NCBI RefSeq assembly: GCF_012489685.1
Contig: NC_080044.1
Span: 19,696,369-19,760,368 of the forward strand
Direction of reading: 5' to 3'
DNA: 64,000 bases
Origin: Lotus japonicus
Lineage: Eukaryota; Streptophyta; Magnoliopsida; Fabales; Fabaceae
The position numbers and the translations under genes were made by a program. Each line of letters starts with the position of its first letter. Within the stretch, counting starts at the first letter, position 1. Under the pieces are notes generated by a model. It was not told where the DNA came from, did not search any database, and saw nothing but the letters and a program-made list of their open reading frames with translations. Of the stretch, positions 42,962-54,921 are shown piece after piece.

Positions 42962-45900
42962 CCAATTGTCTCTCTGTGGGGACATGTTCCAAAGTAACAA
43001 TTTTATCCTCCACTAATTCCCTGATGAAGTGATGTCTGATATCTATGTGTTTGGTTCTGCTATGTTGAATAGGGTTCTTGGCAATATTGATAGCACTCAA
43101 ATTGTCACAGCACAATGTCATGACATCTTGCTCAACTTCATATTCCTTGAGCATCTGCTTCATCCAAATAAGTTGAGTGCAACTACTTCCAGCAGCTATA
43201 TATTCAGCTTCAGCTGTGGATAAAGACACGCAGTTTTGCTTCTTGCTAAACCAAGAGATTAAGTTGTTTCCAAAGAAGAAACACCCTCCAGATGTACTCT
43301 TTCTATCATCAGCACTCCCTGCCCAATCTGCATCACAATACCCTACAAGAGAAGAGTTAGTATCATTTGTATAAAGAATCCCATAGTCACAAGTACCATT
43401 TATGTACTTAATGATTCTTTTCACTTGTAAGAGATGACTGGTCTTTGGAGCAGCTTGATATCTTGCACAAGCACCAACAGCAAAGGTAATGTCAGGTCTG
43501 CTAGCAGTGAGGTACAACAGACTTCCAATCATGCTTCTATATAAGCTTTGATCAACATCCTCTCCCTGATTGTCTTTAGACAGCTTGATATGTGTAGCAG
43601 CAGGAGTCCTTTTATGTCCAGATTTTTCAAGTCCAAACTTCTTGACAATGCCCCTAGCATACTTACTCTGGGAAATAAACATGGAATCTTCCATTTGCTT
43701 GATCTGAAGTCCCAGAAAGTAGTTCAATTCACCAACTAAGCTCATCTTAAACTCTGACTTCATTTGTTGGACAAAATGTTCCACCATCGCGTTCGACATC
43801 CCACCAAACACAATATCATCAACATATATCTGTGCAATCATGAGTTTTCCTCTTTCATTTTTCACAAATAATGTCTTGTCTATTCCTCCCTTGCAATAGC
43901 CATTGCTCACCAGAAACTCTGTAAGACGTTCATACCAAGCTCTAGGAGCTTGTTTTAATCCATACAAGGCTTTCTTGAGTTTGTAGACATGATTAGGATG
44001 ATGTGGATCTGTGAATCCCTTTGGCTGTTCAACATAAACTTCCTCATTCAGATAGCCATTTAGAAAGGCCCTTTTGACATCCATTTGGAATAATCTGAAC
44101 TTCAAAAGACAGGAAACACCAAGCAAAAGTCTTATGGATTCCAACCTAGCCACTGGAGCAAAGGTTTCATCAAAGTCTACTCCTTCAATCTGAGTGTATC
44201 CTTGAGCCACCAGTCTTGCTTTGTTTCTAGTTACTACACCATTCTCATCTGACTTGTTCTTGAAAATCCACTTGGTTCCTATGATGTTTACTCCCTCAGG
44301 CCTAGGAATGAGATCACATACTTCATTTCTTCTGAATTGATCAAGTTCTTCTTGCATAGCATTTATCCAGTATTCATCTATCAGAGCCTCCTTGACATTC
44401 TTGGGTTCTAACTTGGATATAAAACATCCATGAGCAATATAGCTTCTAGCCCTGGTAGTAACTCCTTCTTTGAGGTCACCAATAATATTCTCTTGAGGAT
44501 GATTCTTTTGAATTCTGATCGATGGAGCTTTATTTGCAGAGGTCATCTTGGGATCTTGCTCATCAGAACTGGTTTCTGATTCAATGTCGAGGTCAATAGT
44601 TGGGACATCGGATGTGACATGTGGACCATCATCATCTTCAGTTGCACCAGTGTCTTCTCTTTCATTTGGTTGATCATCAATAGAGACATTTACAGATTCC
44701 ATCATTACCTTTGTTCGAGAATTGTACACTCTGTAAGCTTTGCTGTTTGTAGAGTATCCCATGAAAATTCCTTCATCACTCTTAGGATCTAGCTTTCTTC
44801 TTTGTTCACGATCATCCAGAATATAACATTTTCTCCCAAAGATATGAAAGTGTTTCACAGTTGGCTTCCTTCCTTTCCAGAGTTCATATAGAGTGACTGT
44901 GGTTCCAGCTCTAATGGTTACTCTATTGTGAATGTAATAGGTTGTGTTCATGGCTTCTGCCCAGAACTTGTTGGAAATCTTCCTTGCATGAAGCATAACC
45001 CTGGTGGATTCTTGAAGAGTCCTATTTTTCCTTTCAACAATTCCATTCTGCTGAGGTGTAATTGGAGCTGAGAATTCATGGCTTATTCCTTCTGAATCAC
45101 AGAAGTCAGAGAATTTGGAGTTCTCAAACTCTCTTCCATGATCACTTCTGATTCTTACTATAGAGCAATTCTTCTCAGTTTGAAGTTTCAGGCATAGCTT
45201 TTTGAATATGTCAAAGGTTTCTGATTTTTCTTTCATGAAGTCAATCCAAGTGAACCTGGAATAATCATCAACACAAACATAAACATATTTCTTACCTCCT
45301 AGACTTTCTACCTGCATGGGTCCCATCAAGTCCATGTGAAGAAGTTCAAGGACTTTTGTTGTAGTTGGATGCTGAAGCTTTGCATGAGATGTTTTGGTCA
45401 GCTTTCCAATCTTGCATTCTCCACATATCTTTTCTTCATCTATTTTCAGTTTTGGTAGCCCTCGAACAGCAACTTTAGAGATAACTTTCTGCATACTCTT
45501 GAGATTGATGTGACCTAGACGTTGGTGCCATAGATTCAACTCATCCACCTTTGATATCAAACATCTAGACACTTGGGCTTTCTCTTGTGGAATCCACATG
45601 TAGCAATTGTCTTTGGACCTGACACCTCTCATCACAATCTCTTGATCACTAGTGGTAACCATGCATTCAGTCTTGCTAAACATCACATTCAGATCTTGAT
45701 CACACAACTGACTTATACTGATTAGATTTGCTGCCAATCCCTTGACAAGAAGAACGTTGTTCAGATTAGGAGATCCAGAGTTTACCAATTTCCCAATGCC
45801 TTTGATTTTTCCTTTAGCACTATCTCCAAAGGTGACTGATTTACTGGAGTATTCCTTGAGATTTTCCAGATACTCCTTATTCCCAGTCATGTGTTTTGAG

Positions 45901-47217
45901 CAGCCACTATCAAAATACCAGTCTTCACTTGATGAGACTCTAAAAGATGTGTGTGCTATAAGACATGAAACTTCTCCTTTGGGTACCCAAGCTTTCTTAG
46001 ATGTTTTGAGAACCTTCTGGATCTGAGGATATCCGTATAGCTTGAAGCAGTAGGGCTTAATGTGACCAAACCTACCACAATAATGACATCTCCATGGAGT
46101 TTGAGCAGTAGCCTTCTGAGTAGTAGGATGTTGAGGCATATGTTGTGACATCGGGCTTGACATCCGATAGTTCTCTGGGTTTTTAAACTCAGATTTTTCC
46201 TTAGCTCTTACAAACTTCCTTGATGCTTTCTGATTTCCTCTATTCTCAGACTTGTAACTGAAACCAATTCCTTTAACACTCTTTCCTTGCTTGCTTGTTT
46301 CTTCCAGAATCTCTTCAAGCATATTAGATCCATTGTTCAGCATACGCACTGACTTGTAGGTATTTGCCAGTTTGGCTGTCAGTGTAGCTACTTTCTCTTG
46401 AAGATCAGCTATAGTTAACAGAAGCTTGGCTTTTTCAAAAGTTTCAAGATCCTTTAATTTTGAGTTCCATTTATCCAAGTCATCTTGCAGTTTATCAATG
46501 GTCTCCCTCAGGTTTTCATTTTCAGTCTTAACTTGTTCCATCTCATCTTCTTGCTCCTTCAGATGTTTGCAAGTTTCCTTCCATTTAACATGTAAGAGTT
46601 TGTAAGTCTCTTCCAAATCCTCAAATGTCATTTCATCACCACTGGAATCTGAGTCATTGACAGCCCCTGAGAAGGCATTAACCTTGTTGGCAGATAACTC
46701 TTCCTCATCCTCAGTATCTTCATCTGACCATGTCACTACCATGCCTTTCTTTTGTTTCTTCAAGTAGGTTGCACACTCAGATCTAATGTGACCATAACCC
46801 TCACATTCATGACACTGAACACCCTTGTTTTGGCCTGATTTGTCCTCTTCTTTGACCTTTCGCTGGGAATTGTAGGATTTAGAGTTGTCTGACTTAATGT
46901 CCTGGACATTTGGCCTAGTCCTTCTGTCTATCTTCCTTAGAGCTCTGTTGAATTTTCTAGCAAGAAGTGCCAGAGCTTCAGATAGATTCTCACTTTCACT
47001 ATCAGCATCATCTCCTTCAGTGGTGTTGGATACAAAAGCAATGCTTTTGGTCTTCTTTTCAGGTTTTTCACCCAACTTTAACTCATAAGTCTGCAGAGAA
47101 CCAATCAGCTCATCCACTTTCAAACTGCTGATATCTTGAGCTTCTTCAATAGCAGTGACCTTCATTGCAAACTTGCTGGTTACATACCTCAAGATTTTCC
47201 TCACAAGCTTTTCATCT
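42962..47217 (-). pseudogene. Element B gag-pol main part (Gag C-terminus to RNase H)
   Basis: An uninterrupted frame of about 1,419 codons is bounded by two insertions. Order from its left end (residue numbers count the open frame from the Met at 47255, inside C's LTR): Gag C-terminus, CCHC knuckle [14 protein letters not shown] (148-161), coiled-coil-like stretch (205-300), second knuckle [14 protein letters not shown] (390-403), protease DSG (449-451), integrase zinc site (H577, H582, CGEC 611-614), catalytic D642, D705 and E741, RT with YVDD (1144-1147), RNase H with D1308, E1348 and D1384. Every catalytic residue looks present, so only the insertions disable it. This is a Ty1/copia order (integrase before RT). 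Proteins would act in cytoplasmic particles and, for integrase, the nucleus. Confidence 0.9.
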
Positions 47218-48088
47218 TGTTGTTCCTTTGTTGTCATCAATTTTGTTAAAAACAACCTGATGTCCTAGCCGATGTTGTGACATCTGCCTTGGTGAAGGCC
47301 AGGACATCCGCCCCTGCTGGCGTACAATGTGGGTCCCTTTTGTTATTGGTTTGGAGGATGTGATTTGTTATTACTTGAGATTCAAGTAACTTATTAAAGG
47401 GAGATATACGCGGGTTGTTTATTGTTGGAACAAATCAGTGATTGGAGATTTGTTTCTATTCTTAAGTTGTTAATCACTCATATCATATCTTGGAAGATTC
47501 TGTGCTGATATGAGTTGGATCAGAGTTGTTCTTCAGCCCAAGAAACCCTAGTGCCGCCTCTGCTGAAGTATAAATAGAACAAAGACCAAAAACGTGAGTA
47601 ACTAGAGCTAAGATTGAAGATCAAGTGTTTTAGGATTGTAAGTTGTGTTTTGTTCTTGTTATTTTGTGAACTGTTCTTGCTCCCTGATTCTATAAAGCAA
47701 GTTTCAGTTCTGTGTTGTGTTTGAGTGTCAAACAAACTCTGTGTTATTGTTGTTCACCAATCACTGTGGCAGTGATTGAGAGAAAGTGAGAGGGGCTCTC
47801 ATACTTAGGTTGAGATTCTAAGTAGAAATACACTGGGTAGATTAGGAAGTGAACTATGAACTGAGTTGTTCATGAGTGTCTGTAATTCCTGAATCTTGAG
47901 ATAGTGGATTTCCTTTCTTTGGGTGCATGCAAACCCTCCAGACGTAGGTGAAGTTTCACCGAACTGGGTTACCAATCTTCTGTGTTCTACTTTATTATTT
48001 TTCTGGTTTTGTTACTGTTAGTCAGTTGTCGAACCGGTTGTCCCAGCATCGCGTTCGACATCTGTCCTGTGCGAGAACCGTAATTTCA
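47218..48088 (+). repeat. Element C 5' LTR
   Basis: It starts TGTTGTTCCTTTG and ends GTAATTTCA; the TATAAATA promoter motif is at 47569-47576. The primer site TGGCATCAGAGC follows two bases later (48091-48102), one mismatch from the plant initiator Met-tRNA complement. The first ~120 bp match the B LTR closely. Confidence 0.92.
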
Positions 48089-48162
48089 ATTGGCATCAGA
48101 GCAGGCACCCTATTGTGTTGGGTGAGCTCCAGGGAATATATAATGTTCTCAAGGACAACATT

Positions 48163-50153
48163 ATGGATGGAAGAAGATCAATCTATATGCCACCAATTTT
48201 GGATGGTACCAATTATGACTACTGGAAGGCTCGAATGGTGGTTTTTCTCAAATCTATGGACAGTATAACATGGAAGGCAATAGTTAAGGGGTGGAAACAT
48301 CCTGTGATAGCATCCACAACTGAATTGAAGCCTGAAGATAAGTGGACAAAGAAAGAAGGTGACGAAGCTCTTGGAAACTCCAAAGCCTTGAATGCTATTT
48401 TTAATGGAGTTGACAAAAATATGTTCAGGTTAATCAACACATGTACTGTGGCTAAAGAAGCATGGGCGATTCTCAAGACTGCCCATGAAGGAACATCAAG
48501 AGTTCGTATGTCAAAGCTTCAGCTTCTTACAACTCAGTTTGAGACTATGAAGATGAATGAATCCATATATGAGTTTCACATGCGTATAAGGGATCTAGCC
48601 AACTCTTCTTTTGCCCTAGGGGAACCCATGTCTGAAGAAAAGTTAGCAAGAAAGATTCTCAGGTCTCTCCCCAAGAGGTTTGATATGAAGGTAACTGCCA
48701 TTGAAGAAGCCCAAGACATCAGTAACATCAAGGTTGATGAACTCATTGGTTCCTTGCAAACCTTTGAGATGTCTCTTAATGGTAGATATGAGAAGAAGGC
48801 GAAGAGTATAACTTTTGTGTCCGACACTGAAGAAGATGAAGATCAGAGGGACAAGGATACTGATGCAAACATTGCAGAAGCTGTATCATTACTTAACAAA
48901 GCGTTGAAGAGTTTGGGCAGAATGTCAAATACAAATGTCCTGGACAATGTGTCGGACAATGTGGAGAATACTGAATTTCAACTCAAACACAAACATGAGA
49001 ATGATACAACCAAGGCTATTCATGTAAAGGCTCTCATTGGGAAGTGCTATTCTGATGCTGAGTCAAGTGATGGTGATGAGGAAGAACTAGTTGAAACCTA
49101 CAAATTGTTGCTGGCTAAGTGGGAGGAATCATGTACGTATGGTGAGAAAATGAGAAAAGAAGTCAAGGATTTGATTGCTGAGAAGAAGCAACTTCAGAGT
49201 AATAACTCCAGTTTGCAAGAAGAAGTAAAGACCATCAGCAAGTTGCGTGAGGAGAATGAGAAACTTCAGATCACTAATGCAAAACTGCAGGAGGAGGTAA
49301 CATTACTGAACTCAAAGCTTGAAGGTATGAAAAAGTCTATTCGTATGATGAATAAAAGTACTAATGTGTTAGAGGAGATTCTGGAAGTTGGGAAAACAGT
49401 TGGAGATATGGAGGGGATAGGCTTAAGTCTGCTTCATCTGAAAAGAAAACTAAGCAACCAATGCCAGACCCAATGTCGCATCATTCTGTACGACATGTGT
49501 ACCCTCAGTTCAGAAAATCGAAGAAATCTACTTGGAGATGTCATCACTGTGGTAAACTTGGTCATATAAGGCCATACTGTTACAAGCTATATGGATATCC
49601 TCAGTCTCATGATCAACCAAGGACTAATCCACAAGTAGCTTCATCAAGGAAAGAGTGGAAACCTAAAGAAGGAGTTAGAGTCAAGTTCTTCGGCGAGGAA
49701 GAGATGTCTCCACAGTCATCTAGGGTGAATAGATCATATTCAAAGGATGTTGCTCTTCTTAAATCTCAGAGTTCTGGTGTAGATGTTATGAAGGAATGGA
49801 GGAAGAAATTTGTTGCTGCAAGTTCTCTTGAAGTCTCAAATGCACCAGCAACTGTTCATGCAAGCATAGGTGAATCTGTAAGTGCAGATCCTAATGTTAT
49901 TGTGCCTAATGTGATTCATGAGATATCAGTTGAATCTGTTTCTGTTCCCAATATTGAACCCCATGTTGAGACATTAGTCGAGACTACTTCAGATGTGAAT
50001 ATGGAACCCTCTGATGGAAATCCAAACCCCATTGTTGACACATCTGAACTTGATCTCCAAATCCATCAATCTACCTTGGGTTCTGAACCATCCACCGGTT
50101 ATAAGAAGTTAGTTATTGGAAGTGTTCATGAATTGTTGTCATTCTGGTCTTAG
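48163..50153 (+). pseudogene. Element C gag with one frameshift
   Basis: The ATG at 48163 opens MDGRRSIYMPPILDGTNYDYW, the usual Sirevirus Gag start (B has a near-identical one). A UBN2-type capsid region runs over ~200 residues, followed by acidic and coiled-coil stretches (LQEEVKTISKLREENEKLQ). Near 49420-49430 the reading shifts; the first frame ends at 49569, while the shifted frame continues with the knuckle CHHCGKLGHIRPYC (near 49541-49582) and a Ser/Val-rich tail to 50153. Capsid and knuckle are thus in different frames, and a single Gag is not made unless the ribosome shifts. A start 16 codons upstream at a TTG is less likely. Confidence 0.8.
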
Positions 50154-50579
50154 AAGTGATGGTTTGTTTATGCTGTGCTACCTTTGCCAAATTTGTGTTA
50201 AAAAGGGGGAGTAGTTTGGTGAAGAATCTGTGTTGTTTCTGTTGCTGTGAAGACTATGTGTGATTTGCAAGTGTTAGCTTTGGTCTGTAATAAGTTCAAG
50301 ACAAGGCTAGTAACTGGTTTATGTTCAAGCTGTTCAAGTTGCTACTGGTTTTCTAGTTTACACTTGTTGGATAGTTAGTGTGTGTGCTGCTATGCATATG
50401 GTATTTATACTTCAAGCAGTCTACATGGATGCATCATTTGAGGGGGGGTTCCTCTATGGTTGGCTACAAAGATGCATTGATTTGAGGGGGAGTTTTTTTA
50501 TTTCCGCTGCTGACTCTATGTGATTTACCCTCTCTGGTTGTGAAGTTGTTTTTAGACAAAATTTGACAAAGGGGGAGAT
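50154..50579 (+). promoter_or_regulatory. Element C polypurine ladder
   Basis: AAAAAGGGGGAGTAG (50200-50214), GAGGGGGGGTT (50440-50450), GAGGGGGAG (50484-50492) and AAAGGGGGAGAT (50568-50579, next to the LTR) mirror the set in B, showing this non-coding part is retained although pol is lost. Confidence 0.75.
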
Positions 50580-51450
50580 TGTTGTTCCTTTGTTGTCATC
50601 AATTTTGTTAAAAACAACCTGATGTCCTAGCCGATGTTGTGACATCTGCCTTGGTGAAGGCCAGGACATCCGCCCCTGCTGGCGTGCAATGTGGGTCCCT
50701 TTTGTTATTGGTTTGGAGGATGTGATTTGTTATTACTTGAGATTCAAGTAACTTATTAAAGGGAGATATACGCGGGTTGTTTATTGTTGGAACAAATCAG
50801 TGATTGGAGATTTGTTTCTATTCTTAAGTTGTTAATCACTCATATCTTATCTTGGAAGATTCTGTGCTGATATGAGTTGGATCAGAGTTGTTCTTCAGCC
50901 CAAGAAACCCTAGTGCCGCCTCTGCTGAAGTATAAATAGAACAAAGACCTAAAACGTGAGTAACTAGAGCTAAGATTGAAGATCAAGTGTTTTAGGATTG
51001 TAAGTTGTGTTTTGTTCTTGTTATTTTGTGAACTGTTCTTGCTCCCTGATTCTATAAAGCAAGTTTCAGTTCTGTGTTGTGTTTGAGTGTCAAACAAACT
51101 CTGTGTTATTGTTGTTCACCAATCACTGTGGCAGTGATTGAGAGAAAGTGAGAGGGGCTCTCATACTTAGGTTGAGATTCTAAGTAGAAATACACTGGGT
51201 AGATTAGGAAGTGAACTATGAACTGAGTTGTTCATGAGTGTCTGTAATTCCTGAATCTTGAGATAGTGGATTTCCTTTCTTTGGGTGCATGCAAACCCTC
51301 CAGACGTAGGTGAAGTTTCACCGAACTGGGTTACCAATCTTCTGTGTTCTACTTTATTATTTTTCTGGTTTTGTTACTGTTAGTCAGTTGTCGAACCGGT
51401 TGTCCCAGCATCGCGTTCGACATCTGTCCTGTGCGAGAACCGTAATTTCA
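50580..51450 (+). repeat. Element C 3' LTR
   Basis: It has the same length and ends as the 5' LTR. Differences seen are G for A at 50689, T for A near 50847 and T for A near 50950. Confidence 0.92.
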
Positions 51451-51455
51451 CATCT

Positions 51456-51955
51456 GACATAGGTTCTCCCAGAGCAAATGATGCATTTGACAGATCACGC
51501 ACACGCATGTGATATTCAGAAATTGTCTCATCTTCTGTCATTGTCAAGTTCTCAAAGCGAGTAGTAAGCATCTGGAGTCTAGACATCCTCACCCTGGTTG
51601 TGCCTTCATGTGCTGTTTTCAAAATCTCCCAAGCATCTTTGGCTACAATGCAAGTATTAATCAATCTAAACATGTTTTTGTCCACAGCATTGAAGATAAC
51701 ATTCATTGCTTTTGAGTTAGCCAGAGAAGCTTCTTCTTCAACACTTGTCCATTCATCCTCAGGTTTTTCTTCAGGAGTAGATGTACTTCCTTCTGCTTGA
51801 GCTTTGACAGGATGCTTCCAGCCTTTGACAACAGCCTTCCAAGTTTTGATATCAATAGACTTGAGAAAGGCTATCATTCGAACCTTCCAGTAGTCATAAT
51901 TGGAGCCATCCAGGATTGGTGGCCTGTTGATCGATCCTCCCTCCTTATTGTCCAT
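51456..51955 (-). pseudogene. Element B gag N-terminal part (cut by C)
   Basis: The ATG at 51955 opens MDNKEGGSINRPPILDGSNY and runs through the UBN2-type capsid region (FRLINTCIVAKDAWEILKTA) to FALGEPMSD, where element C was inserted. The missing continuation, starting EKLVRKIL, lies on the other side of C. Together they correspond to the same region of C's Gag. Confidence 0.88.
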
Positions 51956-51997
51956 GAGATCAAGAAAATATCTCCCTGGAGCTCACCCACACAGAAC

Positions 51998-52020
51998 AGG
52001 GGTGCCTGCTTTGATGCCAA
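51998..52020 (-). other. Element B primer-binding site region
   Basis: Minus strand TTGGCATCAAAGCAGGCACC directly after the LTR end; TGGCATCAAAGC resembles the Met-tRNA site (TGGTATCAGAGC) with two changes. Confidence 0.7.
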
Positions 52021-52021
52021 T

Positions 52022-52889
52022 TGAAATTCTAGATCCCTTAGAACAAATGTCCTGCACGATGCTGGGACAATCGATTAGAACATCATATGACTGAAAAGCA
52101 TGAACACAAAAACAACTAAAAGAAACAAGACACAGAAAGTTGTTAACCCAGTTCGGTGAAACTACACCTACGTCTGGTTAGCTTTCGCCCAATGAAAAGG
52201 AATTCCACTATCTCAAGATCTAGGTATTACAGACACACATGAACACATCAAGTTCATTGTTCTTAACCTAATCTACCCAGTGGTCTTCTACTTAGAACCA
52301 CAGCCTAAGTATGAGAGCCCCTCTCACTTTTCCTCAATCACTGCCACAGTGATTGGTAACAACAATAACACAAGGTTTGTTTGACACTCAAACACAACAC
52401 AGAACTCAATCTCACTTTATAGAACTAGTGAGCAAGACTAGTTCACAACTAACAAAGACAAAGAACAACTTACACTCTTAAGAACACTTGATCTTCAAGG
52501 TAATTTTCTCAATACTTCAAGCTTCAGGTCTTTGTCTATATATGCTTCAGCAGAGGCGGCTAGGGTTTATTTTTGGCTGAAGAACACTTTGATCCAACTC
52601 ATATCAGTAGAGAATCTTCCAAGATCTGATATGAGTGATCAACAAATAAAATAGAAACAAATCTTTTAATCACAGATTTGTTCCAACAATAAACAACCCG
52701 CAATTGGCTCCCAACAATCAGTTACTTGACCTTCAAGTAAGCACAAAACATACCATAAAACATAACCATAAGGGACCCACTTGCATGCCAGCAGGGGCGG
52801 ATGTCTTGGCCTTCACCAAGGCAGATGTCACAACATCGGCTAGGACATCAGGTTGTTTTTAACAAAATTGATGACAACAAGGAACAACA
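52022..52889 (-). repeat. Element B 5' LTR (868 bp)
   Basis: It has complete ends (TGAAATTCTAG on the left, GGAACAACA on the right in plus reading). The outer flank is element D DNA, starting GTTTC; this five-base string is not found beside the other LTR. Confidence 0.92.
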
Positions 52890-52924
52890 GTTTCTCATCC
52901 CTTCTTTCTTCTTCCATTTTTACG

Positions 52925-54921
52925 ATGCCCTCAGCTGGGGCCCTTTCTTCTACGGAGGAAATCAAAACTCATCGCTTGGCAACCTTTGCCACTCTCCCTT
53001 CCCCTATCTCGGAAGCTCCTGAACAGGGGATCCTTGACCAACCATCAGAGCTTTCTACCAGCGACTCTGTTTCTGACCTTGCCCGCAGGGCTGGTGGGCT
53101 TTGCTATTCCCCGTTATTAGAGGACCTTCTTCGTACCACCGGATGCCGGGGGCAAGACCGCCCTTGGCAACACCGCGTGTTTAATGACCCCAAGTACTCC
53201 CACTTCTTCTTTGTATATGAATACTTGTTTCTTGATCTTGGCGTTAAACTCCCCTTCTCATCCTTTCTTACCCAAGTGCTGTGCGATATCAACGTTTGTC
53301 CTTGCCAACTTCACCCTCGCTTCTGGACCTATCTGAGGTGCTTTGAAATTCTCTGCCGTAGTGTTGATGTGGCGCCTTCTCCTGCCCTCTTTTCTTTTTT
53401 CTTTGAAGCAGATTCTCGATCCCTGGGGACCCACGGTTGGGTCGTTCTAGTGCCTCGACCGGGTCGAGAACGGTTTGTTCCTTATCAGGTTGGTTCCGAA
53501 TCTTACTTGGCCCGCCGGTACTTCCGGGTCGTCGTCCACCCTGCTTACCCTTCGTCATTCACACAGAAGGAAGGGAGAGCCCTTTTTCCATTTGATTGGA
53601 CACAGTGTCCCAGACCCATATCCGATTCTCCCAAAACGTCTTCCTCTTCTAGAGAAAGTTTCGCCATTGGGGTCTTATCCCAGCTTCATCTTTTCAGTTG
53701 CGTTGAACTACTTGGCGCTCCTCCGGGCTCCAAGATGTTCCTTCGATTAGGTTTCCCCTTTTACCGTCTTCTTCACACCTTCCTCCGAATCTCTTCGTTT
53801 CTGATGATTTTCCCTTTTTGCTTTTCAGGAAATATGAAGTTCTCTATTGTCGATCTGCTGTAGGACTTCCTCTCCGGGAACGTTAAGGCGCCCTCTCTGG
53901 TCCAGGTTGGAGAGAAAAGGCGAAGCTCGCCGGTGGGCGATGGTTCTCCCAAGAAGAGGAAGCTAGACGAGCTAAGCTCCCCAGTTGCACCTTTGACTGT
54001 CTCGCGCCCGACCCCATTGTTCCAGATAGCGCACACGATTCCTTGGCGCCCGATCAGCACGGCGAGGTGAACGCTTCCCCAGCCGTGGGTACCTCTCGCC
54101 CCCTGACTTCAACGGCGGGCCAACAGCCACCGTCCTCTGTCCGCCCTCCGTCTCCTCCGCCCGTCCAGACTACTCATGGTTCATCAGCCCCTAGCTCTCC
54201 TAGGGTTGGTGGCGGGGAAGAAAATTTTTCCTCGGACCGCCCAAAGGACCCTTCCAGCAGCTCTTCCACCGACCCTTTTTCCTTCTTGCTTTCTCACCCT
54301 TATCTTGAAAAATTGAGGGAAGTTCCCAGCCAAAACCCGCAGGACGTTGCCCAAGAAGCTGTGTCGAATCTTCTCCGCGCTGGTTGTCTGTTCGCCCAAG
54401 TGGCTTGGCAGGCTCGGCCCCTCACCGGAATTGCAGGGCTTCGCCAGGAGGTGGAAAAACTGCATTCTATCAACCTTCAGGCCAACAAGAGCTGCTCCAA
54501 TTTGTCCAACCAGTTGGCATCTAAGGTGGATAAGACAAAGAAGATGCAGGAGAAACTCGCGGAAGCGAAGCTTGCACAGATAGCGGCGGATGAGAAAGAG
54601 AGGAAGCTTGAAGTCCAGGTCGAGGAGCTCCGTAAGGACCTTGGCACCAAGGAGACCATCATTGCATCTCAAGAGGAAACCCTTGCTGCTAATGACAAGG
54701 AGATTGCTGTTTTGCGCGAAAGACTGGCGGACAAAGGCAAGATACTTGTTGAGGCCCGGTCGGATTTGGAATCGAAATGCAAACTCTTGGCTGAGAAGGA
54801 TGCCCAGGCCATCGCCTTGGAGAAGCAGATAAGGAAGGAGGCTGCTCTCGCGGCGGCTAATGAGCGCATCCGCTACCGGACTGGTGGGTCCAGAAGATCT
54901 GCCGAAAGTTGCTTGCGTTGA
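52925..54921 (+). pseudogene. Antisense accessory gene of element D (putative gypsy-type transposon ORF)
   Basis: It starts at the ATG 52925 (MPSAGALSSTEE). The N-terminal ~270 residues resemble the plant 'putative gypsy type transposon' family: a YLFLDLGVKLPFSSFL helix, FWTYLRCFEILCR, a Phe-rich strand and LFPFDWT. A GT-AG intron of 78 bp (53751-53828; GATTAG/GTTTCC to TTGCTTTTCAG) is likely. After it comes a basic KKRKLDE cluster with a TAG (53861-53863), then a frame change near 53980-54010, a Pro/Ser-rich linker and a long coiled coil (about 54460-54860; Glu/Lys/Leu-rich). Antisense ORFs downstream of pol are known for Tat-lineage elements; function unknown. Stop and shift make this copy defective. 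Confidence 0.65.

Larger units (their letters stand above)
47218..51450 (+). mobile_element. Element C: gag-only Sirevirus derivative (4,233 bp)
   Basis: Both LTRs are 871 bp (47218-48088 and 50580-51450) with three differences seen. A perfect CATCT duplication (47213-47217, 51451-51455) shows a normal integration into B's gag, in the opposite orientation. The 2,491-bp interior holds a primer site, gag and polypurine tracts, with no protease, integrase or RT. It therefore depends on enzymes of a full Sirevirus; its LTR start and end sequences match those of B, making B's relatives likely helpers. Confidence 0.93.
35811..52889 (-). mobile_element. Element B: Sirevirus-type Ty1/copia retrotransposon with two nested insertions
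   Basis: On the minus strand the order is: 5' LTR (52889-52022), primer site, gag (cut by C), protease-integrase-RT-RNase H (cut by a solo LTR), a second large ORF in the env-like position, a polypurine ladder, and a truncated 3' LTR (36663-35811). Removing C and the solo LTR leaves about 9.1 kb, in the range of Sireviruses. About five differences were seen between the two LTRs over 853 bp. Confidence 0.9.

Noticed and set aside
54184..54869. Minus-strand frames opposite the coiled-coil part of the antisense gene
   Set aside because: Reverse translations of a Glu/Lys/Leu coiled coil. They are in the sense direction of element D but lack any Gag or Pol motif.
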